Origin: Saprospiraceae bacterium
GTDB taxonomy: Bacteria > Bacteroidota > Bacteroidia > Chitinophagales > Saprospiraceae
Direction of reading: 5' to 3'
NCBI GenBank assembly: GCA_026982695.1
Contig: JALSGS010000008.1
Location: 31,637-95,636, forward strand
Length of the DNA: 64,000 nt
Part shown: positions 52,659 to 60,844 of the stretch, one piece after another
How positions within the stretch are numbered: the stretch's first letter is position 1
Layout of the letters: every line of letters begins with the position of its first letter
Program-made: the position numbers and the translations under genes
Notes under the pieces: generated by a model
The model's database searches: none
What the model was told of the DNA's origin: nothing
What the model saw: the letters and a program-made list of their open reading frames with translations, nothing else

Positions 52659-54056
52659 TTACTGCGCGGCATTGATCTGTTTGTCGAGTTTTTTTAAGGC
52701 TGCTAGGCGTTTTTTGAGTTGGTTGATGCGTTGCTTTAGCTGTTTCCTTTCAGGCGATTTTTTGTGGAGGGCATTGTATTGCAATTGTGCTTGCATCAGT
52801 TGTTGGGCGGTAATAGCTATTTGTGCCTTTAGCATATCGGTATTGGCATGAGCTGAAGTCGTGTGGGCTGGTGGTGTGGCTGATGTGTCAGTTTTTTTCG
52901 TGTAGCTGGAATCTGGTAAAGCGCTGGTGTAAATGGTGGTATTGGGCTTGGGCATAGCGCTGTGGGCACTGCGATCGTTTTTTGCGGCTCTGTTGTCTGT
53001 CGGGGCAATGGTGGTGGGCGTTGATTGGGTAGTAGCAGTCTGGGCAAGTGAGTCGCCTGAAGAGTACTGTGTTGTGGGAGGCTCGACGAGTGACAGGGCG
53101 CCCATCATGAGTGGTGGCATTTTAAATGATTGGGCTTTGCGGCCAAAGTGCACGTATAGACTCGAAAAAAGAGTGAGGTATCGATCGTTTTTTCCGTTAG
53201 GATGGCCCCGCCACAAGCCTTCTATGCCAGCAGGATTGCTGGCGTATTGTTGTGTTTCGCTTTCGTAGGCTTGAGGAAATTGCCCGGATAGGTCGTCGAG
53301 GTAGTCGGTAGCGGTCCAGTATAGATTGGCTTGTAGGGTAAGGTGGAGTCGGGGACTGAGCCGCAGTAGGGCGCCTAGGCCAGTGCGTAGATGGAAGGTA
53401 TAGGGTTTATAATTCGCGCCTTCGGTTTGCAATGGGCGTAGCGATGTTTCGAAAATACCATCTTGGGCAATGAGTATGCCTGTGCCACTGCTCTGTGGTT
53501 GATCGCGAATGGTGCCATCGTCCCAATAGTAATAGGGGAGTTGTTGGCCATCATCAGATGGGTAATACAGGTCGGCTTTAGGGGTGAAATGCGTCATACC
53601 TATACCCATTGTATAGATAGGTACTAGCCGTGCAGCAGCTGCTTGTCGGCGGCGCAATTGCCATTGCCAGCCAATCGTCCACCAGTTCATTTGGGTGCGC
53701 ACATTGAGAGCGCGCAAGTAGTTGGGGTTGTCTGTACGAGGGTTCCCTCGCCAATCGATGGTTCGGTCGTTGGCAATGAAATGGCCTGTACCGCCTTCTA
53801 TTATCAGCGTCTGGGTGGCTGTGAGTTGCCTGCCCATGGTGAGGCTATAGGCCCAGGGGTTAGTACCCAAGAGATCGATGAGCTCTTGGTTGGGGTCAAT
53901 CCATTTATATGACAAATCGCCATGATAGCTCATCAAACCTATGCCGGTGCCTATTTGCCATTTATATCGATTGTATTGTGCAAAGAGGGCATGTAGCTGG
54001 CAGCACAGCAGGAGTATGGTAATACACGATGTGTAAGCAAGTGTTTGCACCTTCAT
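52659..54056 (-). CDS. Outer-membrane-like protein with Pro/Thr-rich linker and C-terminal coiled coil
   Basis: The 465-residue protein has a signal peptide (to LFAQ) and about 300 residues of beta-strand-rich, aromatic sequence (GIGLMSYHGDLSYKWID, AYSLTMGRQLTATQTLIIEGG, FHLRTGLGALLRLSPRL, LYVHFGRKA) that look like an OmpA-type barrel. A linker of about 80 residues rich in Thr, Ser, Pro and Ala follows, then a Lys/Leu/Gln coiled coil over the last 60 residues (RKQLKQRINQLKKRLAALKK). The tail could reach into the periplasm to bind peptidoglycan or a partner. It is the last gene of the ECF-sigma-headed cluster. No family name is certain. Confidence 0.65.
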   Translation of the reverse strand: MKVQTLAYTSCITILLLCCQLHALFAQYNRYKWQIGTGIGLMSYHGDLSYKWIDPNQELIDLLGTNPWAYSLTMGRQLTATQTLIIEGGTGHFIANDRTIDWRGNPRTDNPNYLRALNVRTQMNWWTIGWQWQLRRRQAAAARLVPIYTMGIGMTHFTPKADLYYPSDDGQQLPYYYWDDGTIRDQPQSSGTGILIAQDGIFETSLRPLQTEGANYKPYTFHLRTGLGALLRLSPRLHLTLQANLYWTATDYLDDLSGQFPQAYESETQQYASNPAGIEGLWRGHPNGKNDRYLTLFSSLYVHFGRKAQSFKMPPLMMGALSLVEPPTTQYSSGDSLAQTATTQSTPTTIAPTDNRAAKNDRSAHSAMPKPNTTIYTSALPDSSYTKKTDTSATPPAHTTSAHANTDMLKAQIAITAQQLMQAQLQYNALHKKSPERKQLKQRINQLKKRLAALKKLDKQINAAQ

Positions 54057-54167
54057 TTTTCTTGTTTTAGAGAGTTGTGGTCAGCATACCATAGGGCAAA
54101 CGAGATGTGCCGAAGAGCCGATTTGCTTTGGATCAGCCCTTGGCATGTGTGATGACAACTGGATTGT

Positions 54168-55298
54168 TTATTGATCGAGTGAAAGAGAGATGTTGATTTT
54201 TGCACTGATGCCCACAAAAGGTTGTACAAAAACAGTGCGCGTGGTCTCGTTGCCATTTTGTTGTGCTGTTTCGAGGAAGGCTGCTCCCATGTTGAAGCGG
54301 ACGAATTGAAACAGCTTGTAGTCTAAGCCCAAATAGAGGGGGCGCCCCACGACTGGACCAGTGACTCGCGCACCTGTAGCGGTAGTGAAGTCCTTAAAAT
54401 ACACACCCATAGTGAGTGAAGCATTGCGCATAAAGGTTGGCGCGAGTTTGCTGGTAGCCAGGGGAAAAGCCAACCCTGCATAGGCGCTTTGGCCATAAGT
54501 GAGATTGTCGAAGTTGCCTTCGATGAGTACGGATCCATAGCCGATGTTGAGGGCGAAATAACCTTTGCGCTTGGCAACTGGATAGCGCTCCAACAATCGA
54601 GTATCTATCAGCTGTGAGAGGCGATGATTGAGTACTGCTCGGAGCTCTTGGTCGAGCATGGCGCACAGCTGTTTCAAAAGTGCCTCATGAGATGCTGTGG
54701 TCGTTTTGTTGAGTTTGACTTTTTGAAGGTGTTTGAGCTCGTTGTATACCAAGTTGGAAAAGCCGTTAAAGCCATTACCTGTGTGGAAGTAGTAGTTGGC
54801 TAAGCCACTACGCACAATGTCGTTGAGATCTTGCAGTGCTTCGTTGGCTTTTTGCGTCAGGCGTAGCTTTTTTCCATGTACGGCAAATACCTGATACACA
54901 TATGCTGTCAGGTATTGCATCAATGCTTGGTGGAGCTCAGTAGCTTCTGTTGGGCTTACAGGCCGATAGTAGTGGATCAAAATGTCGTAGCGCTTGCCTG
55001 TTTGTAATGGATAGTCTATCGGTACTTTGAAGTGGGTGCCCTTGGCTGCTTGCGTCGTAGGGCGGTGCCAGCTACCCGTGGCCAGCGGATCACGCGTGTG
55101 CGCTCCTTCATTATAGATGAGGACTTGTACTCTATCGACTTGTTCGGGGGCGAGGCCCGTGATCATGAGTGACTGCTCGGCAGGCAAAGGCTGATGATCA
55201 CCAAAGCAGTTTTGTTCATAATCATATGTGACTGTGGTAAACTGAGCTTGCAGGGGTAGGGCCAAACTCAGGCCTACTATCCAGCTGAGATAATGCAT
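54168..55298 (-). CDS. Uncharacterised secreted protein with barrel-like C-terminus
   Basis: The ATG at 55298 gives a good signal peptide (MHYLSWIVGLSLALPLQAQ); one at 55325 adds nine residues. The mature N-terminal part (about residues 25-110) is beta-sandwich-like (ITGLAPEQVDRVQVLIYNEG ... RYDILIHYYRPV), a helical middle follows (ALMQYLTAYVYQVF, EALLKQLCAMLDQELRAVL), and the last 130 residues have barrel strands (YFALNIGYGSVLIEG, ASLTMGVYFKDF, YLGLDYKLFQFVRFNMGAAF, VFVQPFVGISAKI). It is not a known family to me. It is in the ECF cluster, 64 bases after the LapA-like gene. Confidence 0.6.
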   Translation of the reverse strand: MHYLSWIVGLSLALPLQAQFTTVTYDYEQNCFGDHQPLPAEQSLMITGLAPEQVDRVQVLIYNEGAHTRDPLATGSWHRPTTQAAKGTHFKVPIDYPLQTGKRYDILIHYYRPVSPTEATELHQALMQYLTAYVYQVFAVHGKKLRLTQKANEALQDLNDIVRSGLANYYFHTGNGFNGFSNLVYNELKHLQKVKLNKTTTASHEALLKQLCAMLDQELRAVLNHRLSQLIDTRLLERYPVAKRKGYFALNIGYGSVLIEGNFDNLTYGQSAYAGLAFPLATSKLAPTFMRNASLTMGVYFKDFTTATGARVTGPVVGRPLYLGLDYKLFQFVRFNMGAAFLETAQQNGNETTRTVFVQPFVGISAKINISLSLDQ

Positions 55299-55362
55299 AA
55301 GAAAGAAGTGATAGTGAAGTGTCATCGTCAGTATGGTTCTTTTAGGGTGACAAACAATTTTT

Positions 55363-55560
55363 TTATTGCCTTCCTTTAATCAGGATAAAGAGGAAGGTGG
55401 CAGCTCCTCCCAAGAGTGCCACTACCAATAGCAAAACGACCAATGGTAACTCCCAAGACCAGAAGAGAAAGCGAATAGATACTTTTTGCGTATTTTGCCA
55501 CAGCAAGACGATCAGCAGAAGTAATGACAAGACGCCAACGAGTCGTTTGGGGTGTTTCAT
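55363..55560 (-). CDS. Small LapA/DUF1049-like membrane protein
   Basis: The 65-residue protein has two membrane helices (LVGVLSLLLLIVLLWQN and LPLVVLLLVVALLGGAATFLF) joined by TQKVSIRFLFWSWE. This QN-x-V-x-I-x-F-LFW pattern is that of the lipopolysaccharide assembly protein A (LapA, DUF1049) domain. It follows the MscS-like gene by 21 bases and is very probably cotranscribed with it. Confidence 0.8.
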   Translation of the reverse strand: MKHPKRLVGVLSLLLLIVLLWQNTQKVSIRFLFWSWELPLVVLLLVVALLGGAATFLFILIKGRQ

Positions 55561-55581
55561 CTTCCTTAGTTTGTAAAGATT

Positions 55582-56409
55582 TTATTCCACTATGCGCACC
55601 TTTTGTTGCATGAGGTGTTGTGTGGGAATGACTTCTTTGCCTTCATCGGTGCGCACGATCAGTGCAATGCTGGTAATCGCTTCGATGGTGCCTTTGGTAC
55701 CTTCAATTTCGATGGTTTGGCCTACTTTATAGAGGTTTTTGGCAAAATAGCTAGCCAAAATGTTGGACAGCGCTTCGCGAGATGCTAAGCCGTAGGATAG
55801 CGAAGCAGCCAACAAGATGGCCCCAAGTATGAGCATGAGGTTGTTGGTAATGATTGAGATGTCGATGTTGGCTTGATCTAAGGCGGTGAGTGTGACTACG
55901 ATGACCAATAGATAGTAGATGCCAGCGCTCAGCAGTCGGCCCGAGCTGATGGAAAGTGAAGCTGTAGCACCTGCGATGACATCGCGCACAAATCCTGCAA
56001 TGTATAGACCAACTATCAAAAAAATACTGGCTACAAAAAGCTCGGGTAGCAAGCTGAGTAAATTGGAAATTTCACGGGAAAGGGAAGTCCATCCTAAGGT
56101 GTCGGCAGCGGTGAGGATTACCAATAGGAGTAGCAGCCAATAGGCAAAACGACCGATTAGGCGACTGGGCGTAGTGCGTACGCCTGCCTTTTCCAGCATG
56201 GCGTCGAAGTGAAAGCGCGTGGCTAGGGCGTCGAACTTCAGTGCACTCAAGCCCCGGGCAATACCCCAGCTAATTACTTTGGCTATGAGCCATCCAAGTA
56301 ACAGGATGATCAATGCGCCCAAGATGGCAGGAATGGCACCTACGAATTGTTCGCCAAAGGCGCGTAGCGAGTCGGTGAATACGACTGTCCAGTTGGCAAC
56401 TTCGTTCAT
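55582..56409 (-). CDS. MscS-type mechanosensitive channel family protein
   Basis: The 275-residue inner-membrane protein has four or five membrane segments (IPAILGALIILLLGWLIAKVI; RFAYWLLLLLVILTAA; LFVASIFLIVGLYIAGFV; LLSAGIYYLLVIVVTLTAL; LMLILGAILLAASLSYGLA) with repeated conserved TM-helix signatures and a short MscS-like beta domain (YKVGQTIEIEGTKGTIEAITSIALIV ... VIPTQHLMQQKV). It resembles the CmpX-like group. These channels release solutes or sense membrane tension. It is the first gene of the pair with the LapA-like protein. Confidence 0.82.
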   Translation of the reverse strand: MNEVANWTVVFTDSLRAFGEQFVGAIPAILGALIILLLGWLIAKVISWGIARGLSALKFDALATRFHFDAMLEKAGVRTTPSRLIGRFAYWLLLLLVILTAADTLGWTSLSREISNLLSLLPELFVASIFLIVGLYIAGFVRDVIAGATASLSISSGRLLSAGIYYLLVIVVTLTALDQANIDISIITNNLMLILGAILLAASLSYGLASREALSNILASYFAKNLYKVGQTIEIEGTKGTIEAITSIALIVRTDEGKEVIPTQHLMQQKVRIVE

Positions 56410-56507
56410 GATAGTATGTTTTGATGGTGGGCAAAAATGTCTTGTTTACCACACAGACCACCACGAGGGGATTTGGTCACATCATGGTGCTATGGCAGAT
56501 AAGACCT

Positions 56508-57230
56508 CTACTTTTTAGAGCGGTTTTTCAGTTGCGATTCAATCAATTTGAGTTGGCTGCGCGTGTAGGTGATGCGTTTTTCCATCGCTGCTTTTTGAGC
56601 TAGGAAGGCTTGCTGCTCTTGTCGGTTGGCTTTTATTTGATGTTGAGCAGCTTCGATGGCTTTTTGCGCTTTCTGGATGGCCTTTTCGAGCTTTCGCTGT
56701 TTTTTGGTCAAGCGCTCTATAGTGCGTATAATTGTCTTGCTTTCTTTTTGTTGTTTTTTGAGTGCTTGTTCGATAAGCGTGCGTTGTAGCATGAGGTAGT
56801 AGTACTGCATGAATTGCTCAGCGGATGACCATGATTGTGGGTATTGTTCGGGCGAGAGGTAGGCTCCGCCCAAGTTGAACCACACCGTAGTAGTGAGTGG
56901 TCCTTGCGTGTTGGGCAGGAAATGGGTATATACGTCCACGGTGTTTTCGCTGACTTTGGGCAGGTATACGTCGTCGGCAAACACTTCCCCAGGCTTTTTA
57001 TCGGTTTTGATCTTTTGGGGTTTATAGGCTTTGAGAAAGTTTATCCACACTTGCCGAGTCTGTCTTTCTGTAGTGCCTTTTGGCAAATCCATTTGTATAC
57101 AAGGGTAAGTGCCTCGGTTCATCATAGCTACTTGTGCTTTTAGTTGTTGGCCAAAAGCGCGAGGGGCCAGATGTAATAACCACAACACGATGCACACAGA
57201 TATTGCAGTCTGAGACAGATGTTGGTACAT
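56508..57230 (-). CDS. Uncharacterised secreted protein with C-terminal coiled coil
   Basis: The 240-residue protein has a signal peptide (to AFGQ) and a mature N-terminal domain of about 120 residues (GTYPCIQMDLPKGTTERQTRQVW, YTHFLPNTQGPLTTTVWFNLGGAYL) followed by a long Lys/Gln/Glu-rich coiled coil from residue 150 to the end (TKKQRKLEKAIQKAQKAIEA). The same layout (exported domain plus terminal coiled coil) occurs in the protein at 52659. No family recognised. It lies 164 bases after the small gene at 57395. Confidence 0.6.
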   Translation of the reverse strand: MYQHLSQTAISVCIVLWLLHLAPRAFGQQLKAQVAMMNRGTYPCIQMDLPKGTTERQTRQVWINFLKAYKPQKIKTDKKPGEVFADDVYLPKVSENTVDVYTHFLPNTQGPLTTTVWFNLGGAYLSPEQYPQSWSSAEQFMQYYYLMLQRTLIEQALKKQQKESKTIIRTIERLTKKQRKLEKAIQKAQKAIEAAQHQIKANRQEQQAFLAQKAAMEKRITYTRSQLKLIESQLKNRSKK

Positions 57231-57394
57231 GATTGGAATTCACTTGGTCGTTGTAAAATGAGGTTGTTAGGGATAGGCCTCTGAAAGGTCGGAACGTCAC
57301 ATCAGTGCATGCCGAAAATATCCGCTTAGACGTGAGCTACTGTGGTGGCACGCGGCTTAGTGCGGCATGGATGAAAGGTCAATGGGGTGTATAC

Positions 57395-57643
57395 TTATGT
57401 TGGTGAATGTGTTTCATCGGGATCGTCTGTGGATGGAGTTGCTTCCTCTGCAATGTCGATCCACGATCGAGCGAATTTCACGAAGAATAAATCGGCCAAA
57501 GTGCCTAGTAGCTCCAAGGTGTGGAGCGATTGAAAGACTTGCTCTTTGAGGTGTTCGGGTAGTCGTGGTGGAGGCGAAGGTTGCGTGCTCCATGTTTCGA
57601 GGAGTTTCTCTATAGATTTTTCTTGCTTATTAGATTTGCTCAT
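57395..57643 (-). CDS. Small partner protein overlapping the ECF sigma gene
   Basis: The 82-residue protein has no signal or membrane segment. It has a basic helical start (MSKSNKQEKSIEKLLETW), a Pro-rich turn (SPPPRLPEHLKEQVFQSLHTLEL), a helix (LADLFFVKFARSWI) and an acidic tail. Its ATG lies 14 bases inside the sigma gene, so translation is coupled. Small soluble partners of this kind downstream of ECF sigma genes often modulate them; that is inference. No family recognised. Confidence 0.65.
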   Translation of the reverse strand: MSKSNKQEKSIEKLLETWSTQPSPPPRLPEHLKEQVFQSLHTLELLGTLADLFFVKFARSWIDIAEEATPSTDDPDETHSPT

Positions 57644-58244
57644 CGTCGATGGATTTGTAGATGTTAGCCAATTTGTCGCGCAAGCGTTTGAGGCGCATTT
57701 TCATCGCGCTTTCTCCAATTTGGTAAATAGCGGCCATCTCGGCTACGGGGATGTTATCTCGATAGCGCATCCACAACATAGCGCATTCTTGTTCGCTGAG
57801 TTGTTGGATGGCTTGTTCGAGCTTGTAGAGTTGTACTTCTTGGTGTAAACCAGTAGGTTCATAGGCCGTTTCGGTGAACGTATGAGGTGCTTTTTCCCAG
57901 TCGGTGGTTATTTCTTTCTTTTTTCGGTTTATGAAGTTGATGCAGTGGTTGTAGGTCACGCGCCATACCCAATAGCGAAAAGAAGATCGAAACGAAAAGC
58001 TCTTGATCTTGAGCATGATTTTGAGAATAATGTCGTGGGTGAGATCTTCGGCTAAAGCCTGATCGCGCACAATGGCCAGTGCGCGTTCGTAAATCAATGG
58101 TGCAAAACGGATGTATAGGGCTTCGCGCAGTGCTTTTGATGCAGGTTGAGCGATAAGTTGACGTACCAGTGTCTCGTCGTCGAGTTGTTGGAAGGGGTAC
58201 TGCCGATGTGGTATAGATGATTGTGCCTCTTGTTCTTTTTTCAT
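57630..58244 (-). CDS. ECF RNA polymerase sigma factor
   Basis: The 204-residue protein has sigma region 2 (LAEDLTHDIILKIMLKIKSF, SFRYWVWRVTYNHCINFINRKKKE) and region 4 (AIQQLSEQECAMLWMRYRDNIPVAEMAAIYQIGESAMKMRLKRLRDKLAN), the standard extracytoplasmic-function pair. The start is the ATG at 58244; a GTG at 58274 is possible. It heads a minus-strand run of six further genes, most of them envelope proteins, so it probably controls them. No transmembrane anti-sigma factor is present; the small protein at 57395 takes that place. Confidence 0.9.
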   Translation of the reverse strand: MKKEQEAQSSIPHRQYPFQQLDDETLVRQLIAQPASKALREALYIRFAPLIYERALAIVRDQALAEDLTHDIILKIMLKIKSFSFRSSFRYWVWRVTYNHCINFINRKKKEITTDWEKAPHTFTETAYEPTGLHQEVQLYKLEQAIQQLSEQECAMLWMRYRDNIPVAEMAAIYQIGESAMKMRLKRLRDKLANIYKSIDDEQI

Positions 58245-58467
58245 TTGGAGTATGCGTAAAATTGCTGCCGCCACATGATCATGGGCTTGTGAGCTATGCA
58301 GTGGTGCTGGGTCTTGGAGATACAGCTGGCCAAGTATACTGACTCAATCTCAATGTAGTGAGTGTATAAGACTATTGAGCAATGCGACATAGCATGTGCA
58401 TTTCCTTGGTTCGAATAATGCTGCAATTGCCTTATAGACCAGAGGGGCATCTTATCGTCACATATGC

Positions 58468-58495
58468 TTGGGTATAGCATTAGCGCATACCTTTG
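58468..58495 (+). promoter_or_regulatory. Promoter of the GNAT gene
   Basis: TTG (58468-58470), 17 bases, then TACCTTTG (58488-58495), an exact TAnnTTTG. It lies 76 bases before the ATG at 58572. Confidence 0.5.
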
Positions 58496-58571
58496 CTTTT
58501 TTGCATGTCATCTTTTGCAGTGATATGCCACGCACTTACTCGATTAAATGTTGACACATGAGCATAAGCAT

Positions 58572-59060
58572 ATGGCGTATAGAAAAACAATGGTGATGAA
58601 CGACAAAGGTGAACAAGTGGTAGTGCGCCCGGCACAAAAAGCTGATCTAGCAGCAATACATGAATTGGTGGCTGAATTAGCTCAATACGAGCAGGCCGCG
58701 CACGAGTTTATAGCATCGCTGGAGCAGTACATGCGCGACTTCGAGGCAGGTTTTTTTCGCGCACTGATAGCGGAATGTGCAGGTGAGGTAGTAGGCATGA
58801 TGGTTTGGTACAAGGCTTATAGCACTTGGAAGGGGCGTATGATCTATTTGGAAGACTTCGTCGTACGCCAGCAGTGGCGAGGCAGTGGCGTGGGGAAAAA
58901 GCTATTTGCCGCTTTAATTGACGAAGCTCGTGCTTTAGACTGTAAATTGATCAAGTGGCAGGTGCTGGACTGGAACGAGTCAGCTATCCGATTTTATGAA
59001 AAAGTTGGTGCGGAAATTGAAAAGGGATGGTGGAATGGCAAGCTCTTTCTAAATAAGTAA
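58572..59060 (+). CDS. GNAT-family N-acetyltransferase, diamine-acetyltransferase-like
   Basis: The 162-residue enzyme should transfer an acetyl group from acetyl-CoA to an amine. It has VVVRPAQKADLAAIHELV, a segment resembling spermidine/spermine acetyltransferase (YEQAAHEFIASLEQYMRDF), YLEDFVVRQQWRGSGVGKKLFAAL with the acetyl-CoA-binding RGxGxGK loop, and the late WNESAIRFYEKVGAE. Three ATGs are possible (58548, 58572, 58596); I chose the middle one. A terminator follows, overlapping the end of the convergent polyprenyl synthase. Confidence 0.82.
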   Translation: MAYRKTMVMNDKGEQVVVRPAQKADLAAIHELVAELAQYEQAAHEFIASLEQYMRDFEAGFFRALIAECAGEVVGMMVWYKAYSTWKGRMIYLEDFVVRQQWRGSGVGKKLFAALIDEARALDCKLIKWQVLDWNESAIRFYEKVGAEIEKGWWNGKLFLNK

Positions 59061-59182
59061 AATTGTTGTTGTGCACTTGGTATGATTTGGTCAATTGATT
59101 TTTGCAACTTAACTTCGCTAACAAGATGCATGCTTTTCTTGAGCTGTACGAAATAAAATAAAGAGATAGTGTTTCATAGTGT

Positions 59183-59220
59183 GAGGGGGTAACCGTTTCG
59201 GCGGTTGCCTCTTCTTTTTT
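59183..59220 (+). terminator. Rho-independent terminator of the GNAT gene
   Basis: A 13-pair stem (left arm GAGGGGGTAACCG, with several G-T pairs) closes a six-base loop TTTCGG and ends in TTTTTT. The T-tract overlaps the stop codon of the convergent polyprenyl synthase. Confidence 0.75.
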
Positions 59221-60199
59221 ATTTGTCGCGTTGCATGAGCCATTGAGCCAAGTCGAACAGCAGGCACTTTTTATGAGGCGGCGAGGGCAGTGCTTCGAGT
59301 TGTGCAAAGGCTTGATCTGCAAACTTTTTTTGCATCTGTAGTGCCTGCTTTGGAATGTCTAGTGCTTCGAAGATTGCGCGGACCGTTTGAATTTTTTGAG
59401 TAGGATCATCAGGCCGGGTGCGGTAGAGTTCTTGGAGCTTTTTCCGCTGGCTAGGAGTTGCTAGCTCGAGTGCCTTGAGGTACATCCACGTTTTTTTGTT
59501 GTGAATAATGTCGCCGGCTTGTTGTTTGCCTGTTTTTTTAGGGTTGCCGAAGGTGTCGAGCCAGTCGTCTTGCAGCTGGAAGGCGATGCCAAGGTTGCGC
59601 CCAAACTCGTAGAGTATATGTGCCGATGTATCCTCAGCTTGCGCGCACAATGCACCAATTTTCAGCGCTCCACCTATGAGTACAGCAGTTTTGAGTTCAA
59701 TCATGTGCAAGTATTCTTCGATGTGTACAGTGTCGTTCGACTCGAATTGCATGTCGTATTGTTGTCCTTCGCACACGCCAATAGCCACTTGGTTGAATGT
59801 ATGTAGGAGCGTGGGGAGCATATGGGTGGGGGCAGCTTGTGTCAAGTATTCGTATACGTAGATGAGCATGGCATCGCCCGAGAGGATGGCCGTATTGAGA
59901 CCAAATTGTTGATGTACACTAGGTTGTCCTCTCCGCAAAGGAGCCTGATCCATAATATCGTCGTGTACAAGACTGAAATTGTGGAATAACTCGACGGCAA
60001 AAGCTGCAGGTAGTGCTTGTGTGTAGTCGTCGTCGAACTGGTAATATGCCAGTAAGGTGAGCAGCGGGCGGATGCGTTTGCCTTTTAGGTTCATGATATA
60101 GCGTATGGGAGCGTACAATTGCTGGGGTTGCCGACTGAATGTCTGGGTATGGATGTAGGTAGCAATGGCATCTTGGAATTGGCTCAAATTTTGATCCAT
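59219..60199 (-). CDS. Polyprenyl (geranylgeranyl-type) diphosphate synthase
   Basis: The enzyme joins isopentenyl diphosphate to allylic diphosphates to make isoprenoid chains. The 326-residue protein has GKRIRPLLTLL (substrate Arg), the first Asp-rich motif in FSLVHDDIMDQAPLRRGQP, GDAMLIYVYEYL, IELKTAVLIGGALKIGA and the second Asp-rich motif FQLQDDWLDTFG followed by GKQQAGDIIHNKKTW. Tyr/Leu residues before the first motif suggest a chain of medium length; the exact product cannot be told. The start is the ATG at 60199; a longer reading to 60331 crosses the promoter element at 60255-60262. Confidence 0.9.
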   Translation of the reverse strand: MDQNLSQFQDAIATYIHTQTFSRQPQQLYAPIRYIMNLKGKRIRPLLTLLAYYQFDDDYTQALPAAFAVELFHNFSLVHDDIMDQAPLRRGQPSVHQQFGLNTAILSGDAMLIYVYEYLTQAAPTHMLPTLLHTFNQVAIGVCEGQQYDMQFESNDTVHIEEYLHMIELKTAVLIGGALKIGALCAQAEDTSAHILYEFGRNLGIAFQLQDDWLDTFGNPKKTGKQQAGDIIHNKKTWMYLKALELATPSQRKKLQELYRTRPDDPTQKIQTVRAIFEALDIPKQALQMQKKFADQAFAQLEALPSPPHKKCLLFDLAQWLMQRDK

Positions 60200-60254
60200 C
60201 TGAATACATCGCTTGTATAGGTGAAATGAAGGAGATGTGCCAAACTTGCGACGG

Positions 60255-60262
60255 CAAAAATA
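60255..60262 (-). promoter_or_regulatory. Bacteroidota -7 promoter element for the polyprenyl synthase
   Basis: The minus strand reads TATTTTTG, an exact TAnnTTTG, 55 bases before the ATG at 60199. No well-spaced TTG. Confidence 0.45.
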
Positions 60263-60357
60263 GCTGTCTTTTGGGCCAAGTAGATAGGGGCTAATAGCCA
60301 AATCGGTAATGCTGGTGTGCAAAGTACACAAAGCCTAATTCTTTAAACCTCAAATCC

Positions 60358-60804
60358 ATGATTCAATCTCGAGCAATTCACATCTTACTCATTGAGGATA
60401 ATCCAGGAGATGTGCGCCTTACGCAAGAAGCTTTTCGCGAAAGCCACTTACCAATCAAGTTAGACGTAGTAATGGATGGATTGGAAGGGGTGCGATTTTT
60501 GCGCAAGCAAGGAAAATACGAACATGCGACCACCCCCGACTTGGTTTTGCTCGACCTGAATTTGCCCAAAATGGATGGTCGCCAAGTGTTAAACGATATC
60601 AAGAACGATCCGATATTGCGGCGCATTCCCATCATCGTATTGACTACTTCTAATGCCGAGCACGACATCTTGCAGTGTTACGACCTGCATGCCAATAGCT
60701 ATGTGAACAAGCCAGTCGATTTTGACCACTTTTTTGAAGTCATTAGGCGAGTAGAAGATTTTTGGTTGAGTACATCGATTTTGCCCAGTATGGTGCATGC
60801 TTGA
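60358..60804 (+). CDS. Single-domain response regulator, Rcp1-like
   Basis: The 148-residue protein is one receiver domain with all phosphorylation residues: E13/D14 in LIEDNPGD, phospho-acceptor D66 in LVLLDLNLPKMDG, T96 in IVLTTSN, K118 in YVNKPVDF. The long loop after helix 1 and the LRKQGKYEHATTPDLVLLDL pattern fit Rcp1-type regulators that partner phytochrome-like or PAS kinases. It has no output domain. It ends 40 bases before the next gene, so the two are probably cotranscribed and may work together. Confidence 0.9.
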   Translation: MIQSRAIHILLIEDNPGDVRLTQEAFRESHLPIKLDVVMDGLEGVRFLRKQGKYEHATTPDLVLLDLNLPKMDGRQVLNDIKNDPILRRIPIIVLTTSNAEHDILQCYDLHANSYVNKPVDFDHFFEVIRRVEDFWLSTSILPSMVHA

Positions 60805-60844
60805 GAAAAAACTCTGAGAAGTAGAATGATATATAAATGCATTT

